From NCBI RefSeq assembly GCF_013155465.1, contig NZ_JABJVX010000014.1:1-63245 (forward strand): a DNA stretch of 63,245 bases. The letters run 5' to 3'. Source of the stretch: Alterinioella nitratireducens. Lineage in GTDB: Bacteria > Pseudomonadota > Alphaproteobacteria > Rhodobacterales > Rhodobacteraceae. The notes under the pieces were generated by a model. That model had not been told where the DNA came from. It made no database searches and saw only the letters and a list, made by a program, of their open reading frames with translations. Below are positions 55,746-63,245 of the stretch, piece by piece (the stretch's first letter is position 1; each line of letters starts with the position of its first letter). Position numbers and translations under genes: made by a program.

Positions 55746-56072
55746 CGGATCCCCTCCTCCCAATCTGGATCCGACGGGTTTCGCGGCGGTGCCACCTCCT
55801 CCCCCGGCACCGCCGCACATAACAAGCCGACCCTGACAGAGGGGCCAAGGCTTTTGCGACCCTCTCCTCCTCCCCTGAGGGTCCGCAAAACGCGCGGCGG
55901 CATCCCCCCTCCTCCTCCCTGGGGGTGCCGCCGCGTCACAGTGTAGTGGGTCTGGTACGTGCCTTCGTTCGTGCCGCCCGATCCCCGGCGACCGCCCGCT
56001 CCTCCCCTGGGTTGGTCGCAAGGGCAAATGGCGGTGTCACCCCTCCTCCCTTGGGTGACACCGCCTTTTTTT
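55746..56072 (+). ncRNA. array of six CcsR/cuckoo-type sRNA hairpins
   Basis: Six hairpins follow the DUF1127 gene, each with the loop motif CCTCCTCCC (anti-Shine-Dalgarno): H1 55746-55773 (7-bp stem), H2 55783-55816 (11 bp), H3 55852-55890 (13 bp, one bulge), H4 55893-55935 (15 bp, one wobble), H5 55988-56019 (loop CTCCTCCCC) and H6 56030-56065 (13 bp), which ends with TTTTTTT as the terminator. Arms differ in sequence while loops are kept. The arrangement matches the CcsR1-4 RNAs of Rhodobacter, stress RNAs processed from a DUF1127 transcript. Six units is more than the four described there. Confidence 0.85.
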
Positions 56073-56523
56073 ATGCGCGTTCGTCCTTGGGCGAGGCCAT
56101 CACGACATGGGTGGAGATGGTCGAAAGCTGCGGCAGCGCCCCCAGGACATCTGTGTGAAACGCCTTGTAGGAGGCGAGATCCGCCGCCTCGACCCTGAGC
56201 AGGTATTCCACGTTGCCGGTGATGTTGTGGCATTCGCGCACTTCGGGGGCGCGCGCGACGGCCCTCTCGAATGCCTCCTGCGCCGCCTTGGTGTGTTCCT
56301 TCAGCCCGACGCTGAGATAGGCAATGAAGCCCACGCCCAGTTTGGCCGGGTCCAGCACCGCCCGGTAGCCCGCGATCACCCCCGCCGCCTCCAGCGCCTG
56401 CACCCGGCGCAGGCAGGCCGAGGGCGACAGCGACACCTTCTCGGCCAGGTCCAGGTTGCTGATCCGCCCGTCGCGTGAAAGCACACGCAATATCTGCCGG
56501 TCTTTTTCATCCAGTTTCGTCAT
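56071..56523 (-). CDS. Lrp/AsnC family transcriptional regulator
   Basis: A 150-residue regulator. The N-terminal winged helix (DEKDRQILRVLSRDGRISNL, then LAEKVSLSPSACLRRVQALE) binds DNA; the C-terminal RAM domain (residues about 65-140) binds amino acids and makes octamers. The divergent lysE-type exporter gene 72 bases away is the probable target. Its TAA stop overlaps the T-run of the terminator of the opposite RNA array, so the two transcripts meet head-on at this point. Confidence 0.9.
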   Translation of the reverse strand: MTKLDEKDRQILRVLSRDGRISNLDLAEKVSLSPSACLRRVQALEAAGVIAGYRAVLDPAKLGVGFIAYLSVGLKEHTKAAQEAFERAVARAPEVRECHNITGNVEYLLRVEAADLASYKAFHTDVLGALPQLSTISTHVVMASPKDERA

Positions 56524-56526
56524 TTG

Positions 56527-56561
56527 TTGCAAAGAATGGCAGGAACCGCGTGTGTTTGCAA
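56527..56561. promoter_or_regulatory. candidate Lrp operator between lrp and lysE genes
   Basis: TTGCAAA (56527-56533) and its perfect inverse TTTGCAA (56555-56561) are 28 bases apart centre to centre, in the short divergent promoter gap. Another TTGC-like half (CATTGC) follows at about 56565. The symmetry and AT-rich halves suit an Lrp-type protein controlling both genes. Confidence 0.45.
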
Positions 56562-56595
56562 TTTCATTGCGCCGGTCGCCGCCTAGGATTGCGCC

Positions 56596-57192
56596 ATGAC
56601 ACAGGAACTTCTCTTCGGTCTTGTCGGCTTTGCCTTCGCCCTGTCGATCACGCCGGGGCCCAACAACCTGATGCTGATGGCATCGGGCGCGAATTTCGGC
56701 CTTCTGCGCACGCTGCCGCATATGTTGGGCATCTCGCTTGGCCATGGTTTCATGGTGTTCCTGATGGGTCTTGGCCTGGTGCGACTGTTCGAGAGCTACC
56801 CGAACCTCCGCCTTGCCCTGACCGTGCTGTGCAGCGCCTACCTCCTGTGGCTGGCCTGGAAGATCGCCAATGCCGCCCCGCCCCCTGAGTCGGATATCGA
56901 GGGCACGCCGCTGACCTTCCTTCAGGCGGCCGCCTTCCAATGGGTCAACCCCAAGGCGATCTACATGGCGATCACCGCGCAGACCTATTACGCGCCCCAG
57001 GGCGGCGGATGGATCGGCGCGGCCCTGGTGGCGGGGGTCTTCTCGATGACGAACCTGCCCTCGGTCAGTGTCTGGGCCTGGCTCGGGGTGCAGATGAAGC
57101 GCATCCTGGGCACGGGACGGCTCTTGCGGGCCTTCAACATCGCCATGGCGCTGCTTCTGGTGGCGACGCTCATTCCGCTTCTGCAGGGGTAG
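56596..57192 (+). CDS. LysE family amino-acid exporter
   Basis: A 198-residue inner-membrane transporter with six predicted helices. It shows the family start FALSITPGPNNLMLMASGAN and the central QWVNPKAIYMAITA. Members export amino acids or their derivatives such as lysine, homoserine or threonine; the substrate is not readable. The divergent Lrp-type regulator suggests induction by excess amino acid. Its 3' end overlaps the opposite TPR gene by 23 bases. Confidence 0.9.
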   Translation: MTQELLFGLVGFAFALSITPGPNNLMLMASGANFGLLRTLPHMLGISLGHGFMVFLMGLGLVRLFESYPNLRLALTVLCSAYLLWLAWKIANAAPPPESDIEGTPLTFLQAAAFQWVNPKAIYMAITAQTYYAPQGGGWIGAALVAGVFSMTNLPSVSVWAWLGVQMKRILGTGRLLRAFNIAMALLLVATLIPLLQG

Positions 57193-58627
57193 GGTCCACG
57201 ATCTCCAGCGCGAGGTGATAGACGTATTCGCCCTCTGCGGTCAGACGCCGCGCAAGCCAGGTGTTCAGATCGGGGCTGAACCAGAAGACGGATGCGTAGG
57301 GCACCTCATTGGTGACACCCAGAATGGTGAAACTGCCCTGCATGGAGAACGCGATCCGGTAGGTCTGGTATATCCCCATGGGCACATGGATCGGTTCCGC
57401 CGTCACCGACAGGGTCCAGTCGAAGGGGCCGAGCTCGGCGAAATCGACACCCGGCACGCAGCCCAGGACCGAGAACTGGAACCCCCGGCCCCGGCTGCAA
57501 TCGACAACGAAGGCGCCGCTGCCCTCGGCGCGGTTTCCGGCCCGCAACGGCCAGGCATCGGCGGGGGTGCCCACGTCGAATCGCGGCTCGATGATCGGGC
57601 CGTCGGGGCCGGCGGCCTGCACCATCAGCGGAAACATCCCGCGATAGCGCGGCGCGGGCGGGGCCGGAGGGTCGGAGGCGTCAAGCTCCTCCTCCACCAC
57701 CGCATGCGGCAACAGGAAATCCTCGCCCGCCACCTCGTGCCAGATGCGCACGATCGCGGCATTGGTCGGGCGGGGCCGCGCGTTGCCGGTGAACCAGCCG
57801 ACAAGGTCGTTGATCGCGGCCTCCATCTCGTCGGTCGTGTCCACATCCGCCCGGATCGCAAGGTAACGGATCTGGCGGTCCTCGGGCGGTGGCATCCACG
57901 CAACCGGCGGCATCTCCTGCGCCTCGACCCCCGCGACATATTCGCCAAGCCAGGTCTCTAACACGGTCTCGTTGGGGTCGAGCGTATAGGCCATGCGCGC
58001 ATGATAGGCCGCCTGATCCGCCAGCCCGGCATCGCGCAGGGTGCGGAAGGCGGTGACATGGGTCCAGATGCTGAACGGCCTGAGCCGCGACAACTGGCGA
58101 TAGGCCCGCCCCGCCTCTGCCATGTTGCCGAGCCGTTCATGCGCCTGGCCAAGCTCGCTCCAGACCGGCTCGTAATTCGGGGCGATTGCCGCCGCGCGCT
58201 CCAGCGTCTCCACGCTGTCCTGATACCGACCGGTCTGGTTCAGCAGCCACCCCAGGCGGTATCGCGGCCAGGACCGGTCGGGCTGCACGGTGATCAGGTG
58301 GCGCAGATCGGCCTCGGCCTCGTCCCATCGTTCCAGATTTCCCAATGCAACGCTGCGCCGCCCAAGCGCGTAGGCGCTGTCGGGGTCGAGCGTCAGCGCC
58401 TGATCGTAATAGGAAACCGCCTCCGCGTCCCGGTCGTTCGCCTCATAGGCGCGCCCCAGATCGGTCAGCGCCTCGACCCTGTCCTCGGCCGAGTCCAGCA
58501 GCCGCTCGCAGGCCGCGACACGCGCCTCAAACCCCGCGCTGCCACTGCCGCAGAGCGCAGCGTCGTCGGCCAGGGCCGGGGTGACCGCCAGGGCCAATGC
58601 AAGTGCCGGGATCAGATGTCGCATCAT
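57170..58627 (-). CDS. exported TPR-repeat protein
   Basis: A 485-residue periplasmic protein of unknown role. The signal peptide is MRHLIPALALALAVTPALA. At least four TPR units occupy about residues 45-225 (ALTDLGRAYEANDRDAEAVS, then AYALGRRSVALGNLERWDEA). The C-terminal 230 residues form a separate, beta-rich domain not recognised, with GSGAFVVDCSRGRGFQFSVL and cysteines likely to pair. Two ATGs begin the frame; either could be used. Confidence 0.75.
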   Translation of the reverse strand: MMRHLIPALALALAVTPALADDAALCGSGSAGFEARVAACERLLDSAEDRVEALTDLGRAYEANDRDAEAVSYYDQALTLDPDSAYALGRRSVALGNLERWDEAEADLRHLITVQPDRSWPRYRLGWLLNQTGRYQDSVETLERAAAIAPNYEPVWSELGQAHERLGNMAEAGRAYRQLSRLRPFSIWTHVTAFRTLRDAGLADQAAYHARMAYTLDPNETVLETWLGEYVAGVEAQEMPPVAWMPPPEDRQIRYLAIRADVDTTDEMEAAINDLVGWFTGNARPRPTNAAIVRIWHEVAGEDFLLPHAVVEEELDASDPPAPPAPRYRGMFPLMVQAAGPDGPIIEPRFDVGTPADAWPLRAGNRAEGSGAFVVDCSRGRGFQFSVLGCVPGVDFAELGPFDWTLSVTAEPIHVPMGIYQTYRIAFSMQGSFTILGVTNEVPYASVFWFSPDLNTWLARRLTAEGEYVYHLALEIVDPTPAEAE

Positions 58628-58671
58628 GCGGGCAGTCTACCACGGCCCGCGACCTGCACAAAATCACAGAC

Positions 58672-61077
58672 TCAGAACGGCACGTCATCCGCCGCATCCG
58701 CCGCCACCAGGAACCGGCCCACGACATGCTTGATGCCCGCCTTGTCGAAGGCGATCTCCAGCTTGTCGCCCTCGACCCCTTCGACCCGGCCATAGCCGAA
58801 TTTCCGGTGAAACACGCGCGCGCCGATCTCGAAGGCGGACACCGCCTCGGCATCAATGACGAAATTCTTCGCCTCGCGCGGCTGGCTCAGGCCCCGCGCG
58901 CCCTGGTTGGCCTGCATCCGTTTCCAGCCCGGCGAATTGTAGACATCGGCGCGGCTGGCCTTCTCGTGCATGCCCGAGCCGCCGAACTCTCGCGCGCCGC
59001 CACCCTGATGCCCGTAAAGCCCCGGCGGCGTCAGCACCTCGACGTGATCCTCGGGCAATTCGTCGATGAAGCGCGAGGGCAGCTGGTTCTGCCATTGCCC
59101 GTAGACCCGGCGGTTGCCCGCGAAAGAGATCGTGCAGACCGCCTCGGCCCGCGTGATGCCGACATAGGCCAGGCGGCGTTCCTCCTCCAACCCCTTCATG
59201 CCCTCTTCGTCCATCGCGCGCTGGCTGGGGAACAACCCATCTTCCCATCCCGGCAGAAACACGGCGGGAAATTCCAGCCCCTTGGCGGCATGCAGCGTCA
59301 TCAAGGTCACTTTCGGCTCATCGGCGTCCGATTCGTTGTCCATGATGAGGGAGACATGCTCCAGGAACCCTTGCAGGTTCTCGAACCCTTCCAGCGCCTT
59401 GACCAGTTCCTTGAGGTTCTCCAGCCGCCCCGGCGCTTCCGGGGTCTTGTCGTTCTGCCACATCGTGGTGTAGCCGCTTTCGTCCAGGATGATCTCGGCC
59501 AGTTCGACATGGCTGATCCGGCCCGCGGGCGCGTCCTCCTCGATCAGATCGCTATCGGGCCCCACGGCGCGCATCGGCCCTTGCAGCATCGCGCGCCAGC
59601 GGTCGATGCCGGCCACGAAGCGCGCCAGTTCCGTGGCCCCCTTGCCGGTCAGCCCCTTGGCGGCCAACAGCACCCGCGCGCCTTCCAGAAGCGAGACGCC
59701 ATTCGCCCGCGCGGCACCTTGTATCTTCTGCTGCGCCTTCTCGCCGAGCCCGCGTTTCGGCGTGTTGACGATGCGTTCAAAGGCCAGATCGTCCTCGGGG
59801 CTGATCACGAGGCGGAAATAGGCCATCGCGTCGCGGATCTCCATGCGTTCATAGAAACGCGGGCCGCCGATGACGCGATAGGGCAGACCGATGGTCAGGA
59901 ACCGATCCTCGAAGGCGCGCATCTGGTGGCTGGCGCGCACCAGGATGGCGATGTCATCGAGGCTGAGCGGGGCCATGCCACGGGTGCCGCCCTGCATCGA
60001 TTCGATCTCGTCGCCGATCCAGCGCGCCTCCTCGTCGCCGTCCCAATGGCCGATCAGGCGGACCTTCTCGCCGCCCTCGGCCTCAGTCCAGAGTGTCTTG
60101 CCCAATCGGCCCTTGTTGCCCTCGATCACGCCCGCGGCGGCGGCCAGGATGTGCTCGGTCGAGCGGTAGTTCTGCTCCAGCCGGATCACCTTGGCGCCCG
60201 GAAAATCCTTGTCGAAGCGCAGGATGTTGCCGACCTCGGCGCCGCGCCAGCCATAGATCGACTGGTCGTCATCGCCGACGCAGCAGATATTCCTGTGCCC
60301 CTGCGCCAGCAGCCGCAGCCAGAGATATTGCGCCACGTTGGTATCCTGGTACTCGTCCACGAGGATGTAGCGAAACCAGGTCTGGTATTGCTTGAGGATG
60401 TCGGGATGGGCCTGGAAGATGGTCACGACGTGAAGCAGCAGGTCGCCGAAATCGGTGGCGTTCAGCTCGCGCAACCGGCGCTGATAGGCGGCGTAGAGCT
60501 CGACCGCGCGGTCGTTGAAGGCCCCGGTCTCGGCGGCGGGGACGTTTTCGGGCGTCCAGGCGCGGTTCTTCCACTTGTCGATCACCGCGGCCAGCGCGCG
60601 GGCGGGCCAGCGTTTCTCGTCCATCCCATCGGCGATGATGAGCTGTTTCAGCAGGCGGACCTGATCATCGGTGTCCAGAATCGTGAAGTTCGATTTCAGC
60701 CCCGCCAGTTCCGCATGGCGGCGCAAGAGCTTGACGCAGATCGCGTGGAACGTGCCGAGCCAGGGCATCCCCTCGACCGGCTGGTTCAGCAGCCTGGACA
60801 CCCGCAGCTTCATCTCGCGCGCGGCCTTGTTGGTGAAGGTCACGGCGAGGATTTCATTCGGGCGCGCCGCGTTCGTCGACAGCAGATGCGCGATGCGCGC
60901 GGTCAGCGCCCGTGTCTTGCCGGTGCCGGCACCCGCCAGCATCAGGACGGGGCCATCCAGCGTCTCCACCGCCTCGCGCTGCGGCGCGTTGAGGCCATCG
61001 AGATAGGGCTGCGGACGCGCCGCCATCGCGCGTTGCGACAGCGAGGAATAGGCGGTTTCATCGTCGAAGATATCCAT
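58672..61077 (-). CDS. uvrD: UvrD/PcrA-type DNA helicase II
   Basis: Superfamily 1A 3'-5' helicase used in nucleotide-excision and mismatch repair. The 801-residue product has all motifs: Q/I (NAPQREAVE, AGAGTGKT 48-55), Ia (AVTFTNKAAREM), II (VDEYQDTN), III (GDDDQSIYGWRGAEV), IV (RLEQNYRST), V (VTLMTLHAAKGLEFPAVFLP) and VI (EERRLAYVGITRA). The C-terminal Tudor-like segment (GARVFHRKFGYGRVEGVEGD) also fits. A perfect alphaproteobacterial LexA box lies 42 bases before the ATG, so it should be SOS-inducible. Confidence 0.97.
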   Translation of the reverse strand: MDIFDDETAYSSLSQRAMAARPQPYLDGLNAPQREAVETLDGPVLMLAGAGTGKTRALTARIAHLLSTNAARPNEILAVTFTNKAAREMKLRVSRLLNQPVEGMPWLGTFHAICVKLLRRHAELAGLKSNFTILDTDDQVRLLKQLIIADGMDEKRWPARALAAVIDKWKNRAWTPENVPAAETGAFNDRAVELYAAYQRRLRELNATDFGDLLLHVVTIFQAHPDILKQYQTWFRYILVDEYQDTNVAQYLWLRLLAQGHRNICCVGDDDQSIYGWRGAEVGNILRFDKDFPGAKVIRLEQNYRSTEHILAAAAGVIEGNKGRLGKTLWTEAEGGEKVRLIGHWDGDEEARWIGDEIESMQGGTRGMAPLSLDDIAILVRASHQMRAFEDRFLTIGLPYRVIGGPRFYERMEIRDAMAYFRLVISPEDDLAFERIVNTPKRGLGEKAQQKIQGAARANGVSLLEGARVLLAAKGLTGKGATELARFVAGIDRWRAMLQGPMRAVGPDSDLIEEDAPAGRISHVELAEIILDESGYTTMWQNDKTPEAPGRLENLKELVKALEGFENLQGFLEHVSLIMDNESDADEPKVTLMTLHAAKGLEFPAVFLPGWEDGLFPSQRAMDEEGMKGLEEERRLAYVGITRAEAVCTISFAGNRRVYGQWQNQLPSRFIDELPEDHVEVLTPPGLYGHQGGGAREFGGSGMHEKASRADVYNSPGWKRMQANQGARGLSQPREAKNFVIDAEAVSAFEIGARVFHRKFGYGRVEGVEGDKLEIAFDKAGIKHVVGRFLVAADAADDVPF

Positions 61078-61118
61078 GCGCGCGAGCCTAGCGCAGGGCG
61101 GGGGTGAATTAAAGCTCT

Positions 61119-61133
61119 GTTCACAGTCTGTTC
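61119..61133 (-). promoter_or_regulatory. LexA (SOS) box of uvrD
   Basis: GTTC-ACAGTCT-GTTC is an exact match to GTTC-N7-GTTC, the direct-repeat LexA operator established in alphaproteobacteria including Rhodobacter. It stands 42 bases upstream of the uvrD ATG, in a suitable place to block its promoter. Confidence 0.8.
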
Positions 61134-61160
61134 TATTTCTTTTCCACTATGCGCCGGTTG

Positions 61161-61222
61161 CGAGTTCGGGAGCCTCCGGCGGAGGTATTTCAGACAAAAT
61201 GAAAGAGGGGGCGCGCGTTAAC
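61161..61222. repeat. dispersed intergenic repeat, copy 3 (inverted)
   Basis: GAGCCTCCGGCGGAGGTATT, then AGACAAAATGAAAGAGGGGG and CGCGCGTTAACC: the reverse complement of copy 1 (15159) over about 60 bases with few differences. Here the hairpin and its TATTT run read on the plus strand, 85 bases before the ATG of the downstream oxidase gene. Confidence 0.7.
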
Positions 61223-61280
61223 CTTGATGGGGGGTTAACGGGGCTGGACAGTGCCGGTGCGGCGGGGTTCTGTGACCGGA

Positions 61281-62426
61281 ATGGAATTGAACAGCCGATA
61301 TCCCGGTCTTTGCGACCTCGAGGCGCGCGCGAAGGCGCGCATTCCACATTTCGTCTGGGAGTATCTGGACAGCGGCACCGGCGTCGAGGCGACTCAAAGG
61401 CGCAATCGGCGGATGCTGGACGCGGTGCTGTTCCAGCCCGCGATCCTCGAGGGCGAAGGGGCGGCCGATCTGTCCTGTTCGCTGATGGGGCGGGACTATC
61501 CGGTGCCCTTCGGCATCGCGCCGCTTGGCATGTCGGGGCTGATCTGGCCCAAGGCGGAGAAATTGCTGGCCGCCCATGCCGGAACGGTGGGCATTCCCTA
61601 TGGGCTGTCCACCGTGGCGACAGAGGTGCCCGAAGAGGTCGGGCCGGTAGCGGGTGGTCAGGGCTGGTTCCAGCTCTATCCGCCGCGCGATCCGGGGATA
61701 CGTGCCGATATGCTGGCGCGGGCAAGGAGTGCCGGGTTCGAGGTGCTGGTCCTGACCTGCGACGTGCCGATTGCCTCGCGCCGGGAACGCCAGACGCGCG
61801 GCGGGCTGGTGCAGCCGCCCCGCCTGACGCCGCGCCTTCTGGCGCAGGTGGCGCGCTGTCCGGTCTGGGCGGCGGGCATGCTGCGCGGCGGGCTGCCGCA
61901 TATGAAGTTCCTCAACAAATACAGTCAGGCCACCGGTCCCCTGCCCTCGACCGCGCATATCGGATACCTGCTGCGCACCGCGCCGGATTGGGCATACCTG
62001 GAGACCCTGCGCAGCGAATGGGCGGGCAAGCTGGTGATCAAGGGCGTGATGGACCCCGCCCCGGTGGCGCGTCTGGAGGCGATGGGGGTCGATGCGCTCT
62101 GGGTCTCGAACCATGCCGGGCGGCAGTTCGACGGCGCGCCCGCCAGCATCGAGGCGCTGCCCGCCATCCGCGCGGCAACCTCCCTGCCGGTGATCTTCGA
62201 CAGCGGCATCGAGGGCGGGCTGGACATCCTGCGCGCGCTGGCACTGGGGGCCGATTTCGTGATGATGGGGCGGGCCTGGCACTATGCGCTTGGCGCGCTC
62301 GGGGCGGCGGGGCCCGCGCATCTGCACGCGATGCTGGTTGCGGATATGGCGTCTTGCATGGGGCAGGTCGGGGCGCGGGATCTGGGCGGGCTGGCGGCGC
62401 GGCTGGTGCGGCCCGGTCAGGCGTGA
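61281..62426 (+). CDS. FMN-dependent alpha-hydroxy-acid oxidase/dehydrogenase
   Basis: A 381-residue enzyme of the lactate dehydrogenase (LldD)/glycolate oxidase family, oxidising an L-2-hydroxy acid with FMN. Seen: RIPHFVWEYLDSGTG at the N-terminus, PFGIAPLGMSGL, the FMN/substrate strand LVIKGVMDP, the catalytic histidine in WVSNHAGRQFDG, and PVIFDSGIEGGLDILRALAL near the end. The substrate (lactate, mandelate or another) is not resolved. The ATG at 61281 matches the family start; its ribosome site is weak and an in-frame GTG at 61251 is possible. Confidence 0.9.
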   Translation: MELNSRYPGLCDLEARAKARIPHFVWEYLDSGTGVEATQRRNRRMLDAVLFQPAILEGEGAADLSCSLMGRDYPVPFGIAPLGMSGLIWPKAEKLLAAHAGTVGIPYGLSTVATEVPEEVGPVAGGQGWFQLYPPRDPGIRADMLARARSAGFEVLVLTCDVPIASRRERQTRGGLVQPPRLTPRLLAQVARCPVWAAGMLRGGLPHMKFLNKYSQATGPLPSTAHIGYLLRTAPDWAYLETLRSEWAGKLVIKGVMDPAPVARLEAMGVDALWVSNHAGRQFDGAPASIEALPAIRAATSLPVIFDSGIEGGLDILRALALGADFVMMGRAWHYALGALGAAGPAHLHAMLVADMASCMGQVGARDLGGLAARLVRPGQA

Positions 62427-62531
62427 CGGGGGCCGCGCGTCGATGCGCAGGCGCGATGCGTCGCTTCCTGATATGGCCGTGTCCGGAACCCCTATACCCT
62501 GCGCGTCGACACACACCGCGCGACAGGCTAT

Positions 62532-62543
62532 GTTACCGCTAAC
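62532..62543. promoter_or_regulatory. LacI/GntR-type operator before pyruvate carboxylase
   Basis: GTTA-CCGC-TAAC is a 12-bp near-palindrome 83 bases before the pyc ATG, with the core TTACCGCTAAC typical of LacI-family repressors of the gluconate/central-carbon type. In Rhodobacter the LacI-family regulator CceR governs central carbon genes with a similar GTTA-N4-TAAC pattern. The assignment to CceR is inferred. Confidence 0.45.
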
Positions 62544-62626
62544 GCCGCATCGCAACGCAAATGCCTTGGCAGCGCAGAATTTTGCGCCTAGCCTGCGCGG
62601 CACCGAAGAACAGGGGGACCGAACCA

Positions 62627-63199
62627 ATGGCCGAGTTTCAGAAGATCCTGATTGCCAATCGCGGCGAGATCGCCATCCGCATCATGCGCGCGGCCAACGA
62701 GATGGGCAAACGCACCGTCGCGGTCTATGCCGATGAGGACAAGCTGTCGCTGCACCGGTTCAAGGCGGACGAGGCCTACAGGATCGGCGAGGGGCTCGGC
62801 CCCGTCGCGGCCTATCTCAGCATCGAGGAGGTCATCCGCGTCGCCAAGATGTGCGGCGCCGATGCTATCCATCCGGGCTATGGCCTCTTGTCCGAGAACC
62901 CCGATTTCGTCGATGCCTGCGACGCGGCGGGGATTCGGTTCATCGGCCCCCGCGCCGAGACCATGCGCGCGCTTGGCGACAAGGCCAGCGCGCGGCAGGT
63001 GGCGATCGCGGCGGGCGTGCCGGTGATCCCCGCGACGGGGGTTCTGGGCGACGACATGAAGAAGGTCCGAAAGGAGGCCGACGAGATCGGCTACCCCCTC
63101 ATGCTCAAGGCCTCCTGGGGCGGCGGAGGCAGGGGCATGCGCCCCATCCAGAGCGCCGATGAACTGGAGGAGATGGGGTGGATGCCGCTCTCACCCTGA
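62627..63199 (+). pseudogene. pyc: pyruvate carboxylase, 5' fragment interrupted near the window end
   Basis: The first 182 codons match the biotin-carboxylase domain of single-chain pyruvate carboxylase: KILIANRGEIAIRIMRAANE, then ADEAYRIGEGLGPVAAYLSI, ADAIHPGYGLLSENPDF and the ATP-grasp loop LMLKASWGGGGRGMRPI. After DELEE (63172) the expected continuation is lost: nine unrelated codons run to a TGA at 63197-63199. Relatives are over 1100 residues. The break looks like an insertion or rearrangement junction and not a simple frameshift. What lies beyond cannot be seen. Confidence 0.75.
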
Positions 63200-63245
63200 C
63201 GGCATCGCGATGTGCTATACTCGTGGTGTCGAAGCACAAGCTGAA
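63173..63245. mobile_element. foreign sequence at the pyc break, possibly an IS end
   Basis: The sequence from 63173 does not continue pyc in any frame. It contains a 7-bp inverted repeat GATGCCG/CGGCATC (63181-63187, 63200-63206) and TGCTATACT, a good -10-like box, features common near insertion-sequence ends. Only 73 bases are available, no transposase is visible, and the other end lies outside, so the call is tentative. Confidence 0.3.

Noticed and set aside
55746-56065. The series of hairpins as a CRISPR array
   Set aside because: Arms and spacing differ from unit to unit; only the loop motif is kept, and stems are self-complementary within each unit, unlike CRISPR repeats.
62627-63199. 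The fragment as biotin carboxylase AccC or a propionyl-CoA carboxylase subunit
   Set aside because: The ADEAYRIGEGLGPVAAYLSI and ATP-grasp text fit single-chain pyruvate carboxylase better than AccC or PccA, and the gene stands alone without accB.

Overview
The window is GC-rich alphaproteobacterial chromosome. It most resembles Rhodobacterales (Roseobacter/Rhodobacter group). The basis is the gene content and order (a complete mraZ-to-ftsZ-lpxC-bamD-recN division/cell-wall cluster with two DUF2484 genes inside it), an alphaproteobacterial LexA box (GTTC-N7-GTTC) before uvrD, a DUF1127 gene followed by CCUCCUCCC-loop RNAs, and a family of intergenic repeats around CCTCCGCCGGAGG. No tRNA, rRNA or CRISPR was seen. 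All calls are from reading the sequence; no database search was run.

Layout. 1-11214: metabolic and housekeeping genes (malate synthase G, a glyoxalase-fold/WYL-regulator pair, aminopeptidase N, a RidA-like protein with an apparent AUA start, two tandem lytic transglycosylases, gatB). 11305-13049: an accessory locus where a C5-cytosine methyltransferase and an HNH nuclease lie between what look like the first and last codons of a lost DNA methyltransferase. 13128-26814: small membrane proteins, bolA, a J-domain protein, a YhiN-type flavoprotein, msrB, two fasciclin genes with their ECF sigma/anti-sigma pair, cobS and cobT separated by three small exported proteins, an M24 peptidase and a DUF427 protein. 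26841-32220: ClC channel, recN, bamD, lpxC. 32507-53547: the dcw cluster on the minus strand (mraZ, rsmH, ftsL, ftsI, murE, murF, mraY, murD, ftsW, murG, murC, four small membrane proteins, murB, ddl, ftsQ, ftsA, ftsZ), interrupted once by two plus-strand genes between murD and ftsW. 53548-54123: a long mraZ leader with 10-bp-phased MraZ boxes and a stem-loop, matching the place where Rhodobacter makes the UpsM sRNA. 54124-62426: mrp, DUF1127 plus six tandem anti-SD hairpins, a divergent lrp/lysE pair, a TPR protein, uvrD, and an alpha-hydroxy-acid oxidase. 62627-63245: the 5' part of pyruvate carboxylase, which stops matching its family about 70 bases before the window ends.

How the parts work together. 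The dcw genes make and polymerise lipid II and build the divisome; lpxC and bamD add outer-membrane lipid A and beta-barrel assembly. The sigma/anti-sigma pair probably drives both fasciclin genes through matching promoters. The most notable non-protein features are two RNA loci (the mraZ leader and the six-hairpin array after DUF1127), both counterparts of regulatory RNAs described in Rhodobacter.
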